From Tupaia tana (Eukaryota; Chordata; Mammalia; Scandentia; Tupaiidae): a stretch of 64,000 bases of DNA. The position numbers and the translations under genes were made by a program. The stretch covers positions 60,225,027 to 60,289,026 of the forward strand of contig JAKSZU010000008.1 of the NCBI GenBank assembly GCA_026018925.1. Direction: 5' to 3'. The notes under the pieces were generated by a model. That model was not told the origin of the DNA. It ran no database searches and saw only the letters and a list, made by a program, of their open reading frames with translations. Shown here one piece after another: positions 1 through 9,800 of this stretch (positions within the stretch are counted from its first letter, which is position 1; each line of letters opens with the position of its first letter).

Positions 1-1028
1 CCTTTTAAAAATGTAAAACTAACTTAATATGAAAACATTATTTTTTAAAGGAAGAATGTACAAATATTTCCAAGATCCAATATAAAGATGTTCATTTTTA
101 TATATTCAGTATTAGTCTGTGTCCAAAAGCAATTATATTGTTATATGGTTATAAACATTAATGTAGAAGTAATTTTATGGTCTCTTTTTAATTTGATTTA
201 GAAAAGCATAAACATTTTCCATGTACTACCTAGACTTCATAATTAAAATTTTTAAAAGCTATATGATATTCCATCTAGTGGATATAGCATAATGCATGAA
301 GCCATAGTCTCAGTACTGTCCATGTAGGTAGCTTTATTTTTTTATCGTGAATTATTCTGCGATAAAATTGGCCATTGGTGGACCACTTTCATTCTTTTCA
401 GTGAGTTCTTCAGGATATATTTCCTTCTTCCCATACACGTCTAGGATATTGATCCTTGAATAAATTCTGCTTACTTGATGATTGGTTGATTCATTCATGA
501 AACACAAAGAGTACATCCTATTTGGTGGAGTGATTGGACATACAAAGATGTAATGTAAGACCTGCGAGAAACTTTGAAGACAGTGGGAAAGACAGACTCA
601 GAAGAGATCATCACCTTATAGGTGACTTTTGTGATTAAAAAAAAAAAAGAAGCAATATATATTTTGTAAAAGAAACACCAAGTGGGAGTGGCACCTAACT
701 GAGAGCGGAAACTTCCTGAAAGACCAGAATACTAAAAGTAGAAGACAAAAGGTAACAGAGGTAGAAGATACAGAAAAATAAGAAAAGGCTTTCTCGGCAG
801 AAGGAACAATGTGAAGAAAGGGCCATGTAAAACACGTTTGGTAAGTCGGGGGACAGGGGCTAAAGAATAAATGGAGAAACACAGCGGAAGATGGGGTTGT
901 AAAAGAAATCATTGGGAAGGTCATGGGGGAAAGGAACTTGGAATCCTGTAGAGCTGCACTGTCTGTGCAGTGTCTCTGGCCATGTCTGGTTATTACGTTT
1001 AAATTTAAATTACTTAAAAATAATTCAG
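1..1028. other. Intergenic DNA without recognised gene
   Basis: AT-rich sequence with no open frame that looks like a gene and no repeat I can name. Its only notable part is bases 106-161, which recur almost unchanged at 1361-1416. A 12-base A-run lies near 637. Confidence 0.5.
106..161. repeat. 56-bp segment duplicated at 1361-1416
   Basis: The segment beginning ttcagtattagtctgtgtcc and ending ataaacatta is repeated about 1.25 kb downstream with a single difference (aaaag versus agaag). This is too similar and too short for an old interspersed repeat, so it looks like a recent local copy. Confidence 0.8.
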
Positions 1029-1293
1029 GAGTCAGCATGTGGCATCATTGTTGAGGCACTGTATTCCCATGTGGCCGACCACGGTTCAAGTCCTGGACCC
1101 AGTGGCTTGAAACTCATGCCAGGCGTGTATGTGTGTGCATGCCCAAAATCCTGAGAGAAGAATGGATGAGAAGCGATTGTGGTGTGGCTATCCCCTCTGG
1201 GAGGTGATTTCTCACTTTCTGCCTCTCTGTCTCTGTCTCTCTGGTGAGCACATGCATCCTATAGCAAAAATATCTCTCTCAAAAACAAAAAGC
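1029..1293 (+). mobile_element. tRNA-derived SINE, family A, full length
   Basis: Family A is defined here. It has a tRNA-like head with an A box (TTAGCGTAATGG type) and a B box (GGTTCGAGTCC type). A roughly 120-bp unique body follows, running through ccaagatcccgagaggagaa, a C/G-run hairpin and a CT-rich stretch. The copy ends ccctatagcaaaaacctctc plus A-run, for a total of about 260 bp. Pol III transcription and LINE-1-driven mobilisation are expected for this class. This copy is diverged. The 55 bases after it recur after the SINE at 1943-2197. Confidence 0.85.
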
Positions 1294-1352
1294 CAATACT
1301 TCTTTGTAGTTGCCTGTATACCAGACTGAAAAATATGTTCCATTTTAGTTTT
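1294..1352. repeat. SINE flank duplicated at 2197-2256
   Basis: The stretch aatacttctttgtagttgcc and the following bases through ttccattttagt match 2200-2258 with few changes. Two family-A SINEs therefore share the same 3' flank, which implies a local duplication rather than two independent insertions. Confidence 0.65.
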
Positions 1353-1360
1353 GCACATGA

Positions 1361-1450
1361 ATTCAGTATTAGTCTGTGTCCAGAAGCAATTATATTGTTA
1401 TATGGTTATAAACATTATAGCAAAAAAAAAAAAAAAAAAAAAAAACTCTC
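1361..1450. repeat. Copy of 106-161 joined to a SINE 3' remnant
   Basis: Bases 1361-1416 duplicate 106-161. The copy runs directly into tatagc, a 24-base A-run and actctcaaat, which resembles the last 25 bases of a family-A SINE (tatagcaaaaacctctcaa). The join suggests a rearrangement that replaced most of a SINE. Confidence 0.55.
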
Positions 1451-1607
1451 AAATCAATCAGTCAATAAATAAACAGTTCAAATTTCAGGTTCTCATCTAT
1501 ACTTGCCAAATTTCAAGAGTTTATTGGCCATATTTACCAGCATGTACATTACAGAAAATTTAAAACACTCTAGAAAGTTCTATTGGGCAGAATTGCTATG
1601 AATGACT

Positions 1608-1848
1608 TTTGTTGTTGTTGTTTTGTTTTGTTTGCAGTAGGGTACATGTGCTCACCAGAGAGAGAGAGATTGAGAGGGAAAGTGAGAAATCACACCCACC
1701 GAAGAGATGGCCACACTGCAATTTCTTCTTCCCTGTTCTCCTGGGATTTTAGGCATTCACACACACATACCTGGTATGATATTCAAGCTGCCAGGACTGG
1801 GACTCAAACCAAGGTCAGCACCTTAACCACCCCACCACCTGCTGGCCT
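1608..1848 (-). mobile_element. SINE family A, full length, diverged
   Basis: Reverse orientation: tail side gttgttgttttgttttg, then the complement of the body, and the tRNA-like head ending cacctgctggcct. The B box complement reads gactcaaacc, so the promoter is degraded. Confidence 0.85.
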
Positions 1849-1942
1849 CAAGGAGAGTTTTATGTAAAAGTCCTGTTTTAATTTTCTTGTATTGAGTAAT
1901 ACAAAAAAAAAAAAAAGATTAAGTTTAAAAATGCAAATATTT

Positions 1943-2197
1943 TGGGCCAGCAGGTGGTATAGTGGTTAAGGCACTGAATTCCCAAGTGGCGAACGCTAGT
2001 TTGAGTTCCGGACTCGGTGGCTTGAAACTCACACCAGGCATGTGTGTGTGTGCATGCCCAAAATTCCAGGAGGAAAATGGAGAAGAGATTGCAGTGTGGC
2101 CCTTCCCCCTGGGAGGGTGCAAATAATATACCATTTTCTGTCCCCATCTCTCTGGCAAGTACATGCACACTTGTAGCAAAAATCTCTCTTAAAACAA
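1943..2197 (+). mobile_element. SINE family A, full length, diverged
   Basis: The head starts gggccagcaggtggtatag and the tail ends tagcaaaaatctctctt. A likely target-site duplication, gcaaatattt, flanks it (near 1932 and 2199). The body has a small internal substitution near 2118-2140 where the C/G-run hairpin is altered. Confidence 0.85.
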
Positions 2198-2256
2198 AAG
2201 CAAATATTTCTTTGTAGTTGCCTATATAAATGACAAAAAAAAAAGTGTTTCATTTT

Positions 2257-2967
2257 AGTCTTTTAAACTTTGCTCTCTTAAGGAAAATGATACCATACGG
2301 TGAACCTGTAAGTGATAAAGTCCTGGCTCACTGAGCAAGAAGAAAGTGTGTACGAGACTGAGGCTCGGTGAAAGGAGGGCAGACGGCTGTGTAACCCTGT
2401 GAGAGAATATACTCCGAGACTTGATCTGTCTCCTCTTTTCCCCTCTGTATATACCTCAGGCATAGACCAGAAGCAGTGAAGAGGGCTTTCAGTTGATCAG
2501 GCAGCAAAGGCTGGAGGGCCAAACTGGAATTCCTTCAGTGCCTGGTCAAGACCTGCCGAATACAGGGAAGAGTCCAAGCCAGCCACCTCAAGCACTCCTC
2601 CTTCCCCTGCAAATACTGTTTCGAGTCGAACCTAAAGGAACTGGCAGTGGGCTTTTGTAAGAATGACCTGGGTATGTTGAGATGCGCTGCTCCGTACTCG
2701 TGCTTTTTCTAGGCCAGACTGTTACTCACATTGTAGATAAACCAGAGACATTTCTTCAGGGAAGAAGTAGAGAGAAAATGAATGTCCACTTATCAGAGGA
2801 AATCTTCTGAGTGGGGTCTGGGGGTTGAAAGGCCCTGGTCTACAAAGGACAGCAGCACATCGAGGTCATGGAAGGTGCATGAATGCCAGGCAAAGTGACA
2901 GCAATACCCCAACCCTTAAACCACCTCCTGTTGGTGTATTGACTTTGCTTCCTTGGTGTAGAACTTA
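2257..2967. other. Single-copy-looking intergenic DNA
   Basis: Moderately GC-rich compared with its surroundings and free of recognisable repeats. Short open frames exist on both strands, but none shows a recognisable domain or convincing splice sites. Confidence 0.4.
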
Positions 2968-2972
2968 AAAAA

Positions 2973-3019
<47 letters not shown>

Positions 3020-3020
3020 A
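2968..3020. repeat. (TAAA)n microsatellite
   Basis: About 13 units of a 4-base AAAT/TAAA repeat without a recognisable SINE body attached. Confidence 0.95.
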
Positions 3021-3760
3021 AATTGTAGGCAGAATATAATTGCTGTGTTTCTCCCTTCTTCTCGAGAATAACAGAACTCCTGTTTCCTAAATGGGAATGC
3101 ATTGGATGCTATTGCTGAGAACGGGTGGCCAAAGGAAATTTCAGCATTGGAAAAATAGCTTCTCATCCTATGGTGCCTGGAGTTTAAGCCAGATGGAATC
3201 ATCCCTTTGTTTCTGTGTTGTTTTCCTTTAATCCATGCTAACAGTCACCGTCCAAGGTGAAAAATGTACACACAGAGCCAGAGAGGGCTCTGAGAGAATT
3301 CGTTCTGTGTCTGTGGAAAAATCTGAAAAGCACCGTTCCTTTCCAGCAGCAGAACCAATGAGAGGAGGCAGAGCTTGGCTTCTTCCTTTGGAATGTGCAT
3401 CTGAAGCTTGTTTTCCATTCAGTGCCACATGGTAAGGGCCAGTGTTCTGACAAGGTGTTGCACATTCGGGACCTTGGAAAAGGCTACGGAACTCATCCCA
3501 GTTAAAATAGAAGAAAAAGAAAGGGAGAGCATCAAGGGGAAGAAGAGGAAAGTAAAATATTTAAGGGGCCCAAGGTGGAAAGAAATCTGTTGATTATAAC
3601 GTCTATGGTGGTAGCTTTGATTGAACCAATGTACAGTGTATTTATGCAGGGAAAATTCATTTGTTATGCTGTAATGATACACAGTGATTAAATGTATAAA
3701 GAAACAAGAAAAGAAAAAGAAAGGTGAAACAAAAAAAGTAAAAAGTCAAAAGCAATTTGT
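3021..3760. other. Single-copy-looking intergenic DNA
   Basis: No repeat family recognised. Overlapping 60-90 codon frames occur on both strands between 3228 and 3682. They have no start context, domain or splice pattern that would support a gene. Confidence 0.4.
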
Positions 3761-3762
3761 TC

Positions 3763-3960
3763 TTTTTTTGAGAGAGATTCTTTTTTGCTATAGGGTGCAT
3801 GTGCTCGCCAGAGAGAGAGACAAAAAGCAAGAAGTCACCCCCCAGGAGGATGGCCATGCCACAGTCCCTTGTCTTCCATTGTCCTCTTGGGATTTTGGGC
3901 ATGCACAGGTGCCTTGTGTAAATTTTAAGCCACCAGGTCCAGAACTCGAAGCACAGTTGA
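3763..3960 (-). mobile_element. SINE family A, head-truncated
   Basis: Starts at the tail side (tttttttgagagagattc), contains the body complement, and stops just after the B-box region (agaactcgaagcac). The 5' tRNA-like head is missing, as expected for 5' truncation. Confidence 0.8.
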
Positions 3961-4745
3961 GTTCAAAAGTTTGTTCTTAACATAAGGGAAGTGGAAAATT
4001 ATACTAGATTTAGTTGGAGGGCGTTCGTTTACTGTAGCATCTGCAAAATACATTTCATGGAACAGTGAAGGATGCTAAAACTTACATGAGAAGACATTTT
4101 TGCGATTAAATGTATTCACTAAATAGGAATTAAAAATAAGCACTAGCTTTCTATCACCATATTATTCAATTAATTTGACATTTTAGTCCTCAGTTGGATA
4201 TTATTCAGTGTATTTTTGTGAATAAATGAGAAAATTGCTCATACTCAGTTTTCTCATGAAATATCAAAACCATTTCTTTGGTTGCTGTATCAAGAGAGAA
4301 GTAAACAGTTTAAACCACAAGAGGGCAGGAGCATGATATTTTGAATCAAGTGCCTATTTTAAAGCTCAATATTGGATCTAAAACTCTATTTGCAATGTAG
4401 CAATTACATATCTTACTCCAAACAGTTCTTATTAATTAAGACGATGTTTTATGGCTGACATTTCAAAGTCCATGAACTATAGTTTGTTACAAATGAGACT
4501 ATTCAAAAGGTGCAATAAGATGATTTTATTGAGTGAATGAAAGTGCCTCCCAAGGGTGAATTTCTCAAAAATTCTTTAAATTTTATTTTTAGAAACCACA
4601 TTATTATAATTATACTAATGGCCCTTTCAATAATATTAAAAGTATTAAAGAAAAAGATACTTAGCAATAGCTAAAATTGGTTGTGGTTTTATCTATTTTA
4701 AAAACTAGTCATAATTTTAAAAAGAAAATAAGCATAATACTTTAC
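3961..4745. other. AT-rich intergenic DNA
   Basis: No gene or named repeat seen apart from the candidate CTCF motif at 4315-4328. Confidence 0.5.
4315..4328 (+). promoter_or_regulatory. Candidate CTCF motif
   Basis: CCACAAGAGGGCAG fits the 14-base CTCF core (CCASYAGRKGGCRS) at all but the fifth position. This is motif evidence only; occupancy is inferred. Confidence 0.4.
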
Positions 4746-4746
4746 A

Positions 4747-4915
4747 ATGAAGGGCTGACAGGTGGTTGGGGCACTGGACTCTCACACAGTCAGCCACGGT
4801 TCAAGCCTGGACCTGGACCTAATGGCTTGCTTTTGCACTTTCTCTCTCTCTCCCTCTCTCTCTCTCTCATCAAGTTAAGAAATAATAATAATAAATAAAA
4901 TTAAATAATTCTTTT
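4747..4915 (+). mobile_element. SINE family A, short form
   Basis: The tRNA-like head (caggtggttggggcactgga through cacggttcaagcc) joins directly to gcttgctttt and a CT-rich run, then ends in an (AAT)n tail. The middle body of the long form is absent. The same architecture recurs at 22290, 38997, 40652, 49074 and 56234, so the short form is a genuine subfamily. Confidence 0.75.
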
Positions 4916-5739
4916 AAGAAAATTTACAATGAATAAATCCAATTTAATGTTAAAAATAATTGGATATTTTTCTGCTACTGAACCAATATTTTTATATGCA
5001 ATAAAATTTCAGTAATTACATTTAGCCGCCAGATGGTGCTGTGTGTTTAAATAAGGCAATACATAGAAAAGAAAATTTAAGACCTGAGAATTATTATACA
5101 TGTCCAAAGCATATTTATATAATCACTAATTTTGGGGGGGGGGACTTGGTGAACTTATTTTAAAATTTTGTGAATAGATAGAACTTAATTTTAGTGAGGG
5201 AGAAATTTAAGAAAAGATGTTAGAGAAATCCAGGAGAGGAAAATGCATGTCTAAAGCAAATACTTTACAGAGCTACAGGAAACTCATTTAGTGGTGAAAC
5301 TTAAATCCCAAACTGGCCTTTCTGAAAAAGAACAAAACAACACATTCTAAAAATTTTCAGCCCAGGAAAGCTACTAATTTTTATCCAAGAAATTGTTCCT
5401 TTTGTTTTTCAGGCAATGAAAAACAATGGCAAGTTATCACCTTTCACACTGGTAAAAAAGTAAAAGAAAATTGTTCTTTAATTCAACAAAAGGTGATAAA
5501 TCAAACACATCACATTTAATCTGTAGTATTTGTAGATGGTAAAGTAATTACATGTATAGAGAAGCCAAACTTCTTTCCTATTTACTCATTCACCAAAATA
5601 GTTTTATTTAAATTTGGAGGGATAAATGACATAACTATAAATACCCTGTTATATCATGAAAGAATTTGGAATGTGTTAACCATTTCCTAAATAAACGTGT
5701 TTCACTGTAGAATCACTATCCTTAATAATAGCTTATTTT
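4916..5739. other. AT-rich intergenic DNA
   Basis: Holds one candidate CTCF motif (5026-5039) and a 9-base G-run near 5132. Nothing else recognised. Confidence 0.5.
5026..5039 (+). promoter_or_regulatory. Candidate CTCF motif
   Basis: CCGCCAGATGGTGC matches the CTCF core with the commonly tolerated T at position 12. It has the same orientation as the motifs at 4315 and 7598. Confidence 0.45.
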
Positions 5740-5938
5740 ATATCTCAGAAAAGTTAAAAGAGAGGATTTTAAATGTTCCCAAGACAAAGTAATGATAAAT
5801 GTTTGAGCTTCTGAGTATGCTAATTCTCCTTATTTGATTATACACATGATATTCATGCACTGAAAAATCACGCTGTACCTCACAAATATGCAGAATTATC
5901 ATGTCAATTAAAGTTTAAAAAGAAAAAGAGATGCATTT
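5740..5938 (+). mobile_element. Probable ancient LINE-1 3' end
   Basis: Resembles the 3' terminus of old mammalian L1M elements: ttttaaatgttcccaagac, then tgatattcatgcactgaaaa and a final tgtcaattaaagtttaaaaa. Recognition is by memory of the consensus, so the subfamily is not assigned. Confidence 0.5.
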
Positions 5939-6056
5939 CACAAAATGTGATTACTTTTTACAAAATGACCCAAATCATAATAACATTATAAAATAAGGCA
6001 AGTGTGAATATGGTTATCAGTTGATCATTCATTTTTGTCCTTACAGAAGAAGGGCC

Positions 6057-6293
6057 AATGGGGCCAATGCGTGGCATGGTGGTTAAGGCAATGGACTCCC
6101 ACTCTCAGACCCAGTGGCTTGCAATCATGCCAGACTATGTGCATGTGTGCCAAAAATCTTGAAAGGAGAATGGAGGAGAAGGGATTACTGCATGGCCTTC
6201 CTCCCTGGGGGAGTGATTTCTCACTTTTCCTCTCTCTGTCCCTCTCTGGCAATTGCATGGCAAAAATCTCTTTAAAAAATAAAATAAATAAAG
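6057..6293 (+). mobile_element. SINE family A, internally deleted
   Basis: The head is present, but about 20 bases around the B box are missing (ctcccactctcagacccagt), so the Pol III promoter is broken. The tail ends aaataaaataaataaa and abuts the next SINE. Confidence 0.8.
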
Positions 6294-6567
6294 GGACCAG
6301 CAGTTAGCGTAATGGCTGTGTTGCTGGACTCCCATGTAGTCGACCACGGTTTGCGTCCCAGACCCGGTGGCTTAAAACTCACGCCAGGCGCATGTGCGTG
6401 TGTGCCCAAAATCCCGAGGGGAGAACGGAGGAGAAGGGATTGCAGCATGGCCATCCCCCCTAGGGGGTGATTTCTTACTTTCTTTCTCTCTGTCTCTCTT
6501 TGTCTGGAGAGTCCACGAGCCCTATAGCAAAAACCTCTCAAAAAGATAATAAAAAAAAATAAAGAAG
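6294..6567 (+). mobile_element. SINE family A, full length, fairly young
   Basis: Starts gggaccagcagttagcgtaa and ends tatagcaaaaacctctcaaa. It was inserted into or beside the A-rich tail of the preceding SINE, giving a head-to-tail pair. Confidence 0.9.
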
Positions 6568-7224
6568 AAGAAGGAACAAGTAACACTGAATTCCACAGAG
6601 GTAAAAGGAAATTTTTGTTTGTTTGTTTTATCCTTAAAATAACCATTTGAGATATTATTCCTTCCATTCTCAGTTTTGAAAATAGAACCAGAATTTGATT
6701 CAGTTTTTTTTCCCCCTTAGAAGCCATACTTTTCTTACCAATGTTGATAAAATCAAGGGGGGGATTGTGGACAGGAGCATCAGAAGTGTCCCCTCCCCTG
6801 CATTTGCAAAGATTGTCAAATGATCCTCCACTTCTCTGCCTCTGAACCTCCCACTGCGGGACTCAGCATCCCCGGTAGACATGACCAAACTACGACTTAG
6901 ACAATCATGACAAAAGCTATTTATCACCTGGCCTTTTCAGTCACACTGCACCTACACACTACAAGCGAAACTCCCTTTTCAAAGTGTTATAAAACTCTAG
7001 AAGCAATCATCAGCCATGGAATGTCAAGTGTTAACAGAAGGCCGAAACATTTTATATTAGTTTATGAAAAAAATAGAGAAGATCTATATTTATTCATGAG
7101 TGCTATATGGGCAGGGAGTAAGAAATGTCTGAATCCTTTCTTAAGCTTCATTGATTCCTTGCATAGAGTGATATAGGCCCTGAAATACATTGTTAATACT
7201 TGAATATTCGATTAAACAAGATAA
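6568..7224. other. Intergenic DNA without recognised feature
   Basis: No gene or repeat recognised. Two short open frames (about 75 and 89 codons) look like chance. Confidence 0.4.
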
Positions 7225-7425
7225 TAATAAAATAATAGCTAGCATTTAATGAGCCCTGAGCTCTCTCTCTGTCACTGACTCAGAATAGTCCCCGTGTGTC
7301 CTCCAACGATGCTCTGAGTCACATATTATCATGCAACCCACTTTATAGATAAGGAAATGAGGGCAAACATTTACACATCAGTAACTCCACAAATTACGCA
7401 GTTTGTGACATTTCTGGAAGAACCA
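7225..7425 (-). mobile_element. MIR fragment
   Basis: Reads like the reverse complement of MIR: aatagctagcatttaatgag, then cactttatagataaggaaat. MIR is an ancient tRNA/core SINE shared by all mammals. Confidence 0.7.
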
Positions 7426-7597
7426 CAGCCTTGGACAGCTTTCTCTATTTTTTTCCGGGTCATTTGATGATATTTATCCCATCAAATTAAAGCCAAAAAA
7501 AAAAAAAAACGTGCCAAGAAGTGATTTATTGTTTCTCAGCCAGGAACACACCATTCTGTACTTTGCTTCTGATACAGACCACACTTGCTGGGCTCTG

Positions 7598-7611
7598 CCA
7601 ACAGAGGGCGC
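7598..7611 (+). promoter_or_regulatory. Candidate CTCF motif
   Basis: CCAACAGAGGGCGC fits the CTCF core at 13 of 14 positions and lies in the GC-rich patch. Confidence 0.5.
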
Positions 7612-7707
7612 AAGAGACCGAAGAAGCACTTGCAGCTTCTACCTTTTCGTAGCTCCTCTGAGCGTCTGACAGGTGCCACTGCACTCTAGCGGGAACCCGT
7701 GCGTCTC

Positions 7708-7730
7708 GCAGCAGCAGCAGCAGCAGCAGA
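7708..7730. repeat. (GCA)7 trinucleotide run
   Basis: Seven uninterrupted GCA/CAG units inside the GC-rich patch. Confidence 0.9.
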
Positions 7731-7979
7731 ACCCAATTTGCAATTTGCTGGGTGTTTCCAGTTTTCCCGAGGCTTACAGAGCGGACTCATCTCATGCTCC
7801 CTCAGAGAGGAAGCATTAGCTGAGCATCCGCGTCCCTTCCTCAGGTAGGGTCGGAGTTTCAGCGCCCTGGGACCCCCGAAGCTTTTCTATTTGACAATGT
7901 CACCGCTTTCTTTGCTCCCCAAGCCCTAGGAATGGTAGCTTTTCCTACAAGCACTGCCTCTGAAAACTTTTTGCTTTTT

Positions 7980-8260
7980 TGTATGCTTGTTTTTAACTTA
8001 CTGGAAGGTGCGTGAGCCTGCTGGAGAGAAACAGAGAGAGGAGGGCGGGGAGGGGGGGGGGAGGAGTAGGAAGCATTCCCCCATGTGGGATGGTCATGCC
8101 ACAGTCCTCCCTTTTCCGTTTATCCTTTAGGGATTTGGGGCACACATGCACATGCACTCAGAGCTTTTCAAGTCACTGGGTTCAGGACTCATACAGTACA
8201 GCCAGCCATGTGAGGGCCATGTGAGATCCTGCTGCCTTCACCACCACCACTGGCTGGCCC
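7980..8260 (-). mobile_element. SINE family A, full length, old
   Basis: Flanked by an imperfect target-site duplication of about 20 bases (ctgaaaactttttgcttttt at 7961 and ctgaaaactttctacttttt at 8261). The body carries a 9-base G-run. The head ends cactggctggccc. Confidence 0.8.
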
Positions 8261-8339
8261 TGAAAACTTTCTACTTTTTAGGTTCCTTTATATAGATTAT
8301 AGTTGAATTATATTATACTATATTTGAATTATATTTGAA

Positions 8340-8735
8340 TTATGTTCTCTTCAAATGTTGACGTCCTGACTCTCAGTATCTGTGAAGGTGACCGTATTTG
8401 GAAAAAGGGTCTTAGGTAAGATGAAGTCGTTAAGGGCCTGACTCAGATATTGCTGTGTCCTTATAAAAACGGGAAGGTTTGCATAGAGACAGAAACACAG
8501 CCAGCAGTCAGGTGTAGATGAAACGGAGACCAGGGTAACGATTTCTAGAAGCACAAGTGCCCAAGATTGCAGGAACCGCCTGGGCCAGGTCCTCACAGCC
8601 CTCAGAGGGGAGATGCATTTGGCCTTCAACTTGTAGCTCCCAGAACTATTGCACTATTCATTTACGTTGAGAACTGAATTTCTGTTGATTAAGTCACCCA
8701 TTGGTAGTACTGTTACAACAGCCCTAGCAAACTGG
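8340..8735 (+). mobile_element. MLT1-like solo LTR (ERVL-MaLR)
   Basis: Recognised from the ordered MLT1 landmarks: tgttgacgtcctgactctca, gaccgtatttggaaaaaggg, tgtccttataaaaacgggaa, aactgaatttctgttgatta and acagccctagcaaactggta. It is an old non-coding LTR. Confidence 0.75.
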
Positions 8736-9249
8736 TACGCCTGGTTAATTTTATTCCTTATTAACAATTTTTTTTTAAATTTTCTTTGTTTAAAAAAAAA
8801 GGAGTATGACTTATTTTTCCTGACTAGATCTTAAGTGTTAGGAACAGTACAGAGAATCACAGAATCTTTTTATGGTGGTAACCTTTATGGTCATCCTTTT
8901 TACATCATGCCGTCTAATTACTTAGCTTTGTCATGAGCATAGCACATCAGGAATAATTAGTGTCTCCTGGGGTAGGATCTCCCACTTGCAGAGGCTCCTG
9001 TTTCTTGAAAACTCGAAGCTCTTTTCTAAACTCACCTTTGCTGGTTTCAAGCCATGCTCACAGTTCACAGAGACTGGCAAACTATTTCGCTATTTCTGGC
9101 TCTCAGATCCATGGTAGGTGGTCCATCCACAACAAAACTTCCCCCATTTAAAAGTGAAAGGTGCCCTCTTAGAAAATGCTTTATTCCCTTGCCACAGCCC
9201 AGATTTTCTATGTGATTTTTATCATTCCTTACCAAGATTCTCTTTATTT
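8736..9249. other. Intergenic DNA without recognised feature
   Basis: No gene or repeat family recognised. Confidence 0.4.
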
Positions 9250-9285
9250 TAATTCATTAGGAAGGAATTTAAAACATTTTCTGGG
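9250..9285 (+). repeat. Left part of a locally duplicated sequence, cut by LINE-1
   Basis: ttcattaggaaggaatttaa and the following bases, continued at 15481 after the LINE-1, match 16545-16745 at clear but diverged similarity. The LINE-1 therefore landed inside one of two related copies that lay about 0.9 kb apart before insertion. Confidence 0.7.
9271..9285 (+). repeat. LINE-1 target-site duplication, left copy
   Basis: aaaacattttctggg, preceded by ttt, gives the classic LINE-1 endonuclease site TT|AAAA. The right copy is at 15477-15491 and is identical. Confidence 0.9.
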
Positions 9286-9800
9286 CTTCCTGGACTGCCA
9301 GCAGGCAACAGCGTCCCCTGCAAGCCTCTGGCCAGCAAGGGATACTGAGGGAGGGTCACCTCTGACCCCCACCCCACTTCCAGACCCCCAGGCCCCAGAC
9401 TCCACCTTCTAGACCTTCCTGGACTGCCAGCAGGCAACAGCGTCCCCTGCAAGCCTCTGGCCAGCAAGGGATACTGAGGGAGGGTCACCTCTGACCCCCA
9501 CCCCACTTCCAGACCCCCAGGCCCCAGACTCCACCTTCTAGACCTTCCTGGACTGCCAGCAGGCAACAGCGTCCCCTGCAAGCCTCTGGCCAGCAAGGGA
9601 TACTGAGGGAGGGTCACCTCTGACCCCCACCCCACTTCCAGACCCCCAGGCCCCAGACTCCACCTTCTAGACCTTCCTGGACTGCCAGCAGGCAACAGCG
9701 TCCCCTGCAAGCCTCTGGCCAGCAAGGGATACTGAGGGAGGGTCACCTCTGACCCCCACCCCACTTCCAGACCCCCAGGCCCCAGACTCCACCTTCTAGG
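9286..9800 (+). promoter_or_regulatory. Four identical 129-bp LINE-1 5' UTR monomers
   Basis: Units start at 9286, 9415, 9544 and 9673, each beginning cttcctggactgccagcagg, and I find no base differences between them. The first begins exactly at the element boundary. Tandem monomers at the 5' end are the known promoter architecture of mouse LINE-1 subfamilies, so a promoter role is inferred by analogy. Each unit is C-rich with almost no CpG. A fifth, partial unit lies at 9920-9966, after a T/C-rich linker. Confidence 0.85.

Larger units (their letters stand above)
7426..7979. other. GC-rich patch with CpGs, CAG run and donor-like site
   Basis: From about 7545 to 7860 the base composition rises and CpGs appear, unlike the surrounding DNA. 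The patch holds a CTCF-like motif (7598), a (GCA)7 run (7708-7729) and a consensus splice-donor-like CAG|GTAGGG (junction 7844/7845). This could be an unannotated first exon or a regulatory island, but no coding frame stands out. Confidence 0.35.

Noticed and set aside
2257-3682. Possible exon or processed pseudogene in the repeat-poor region
   Set aside because: No recognisable protein domain, no poly(A) remnant, and no paired splice sites.
9286-9800. Tandem 129-bp units considered as a CRISPR-like array or satellite
   Set aside because: There are no unique spacers, the array starts exactly at the LINE-1 boundary, and the context is mammalian. It is a LINE-1 promoter array.
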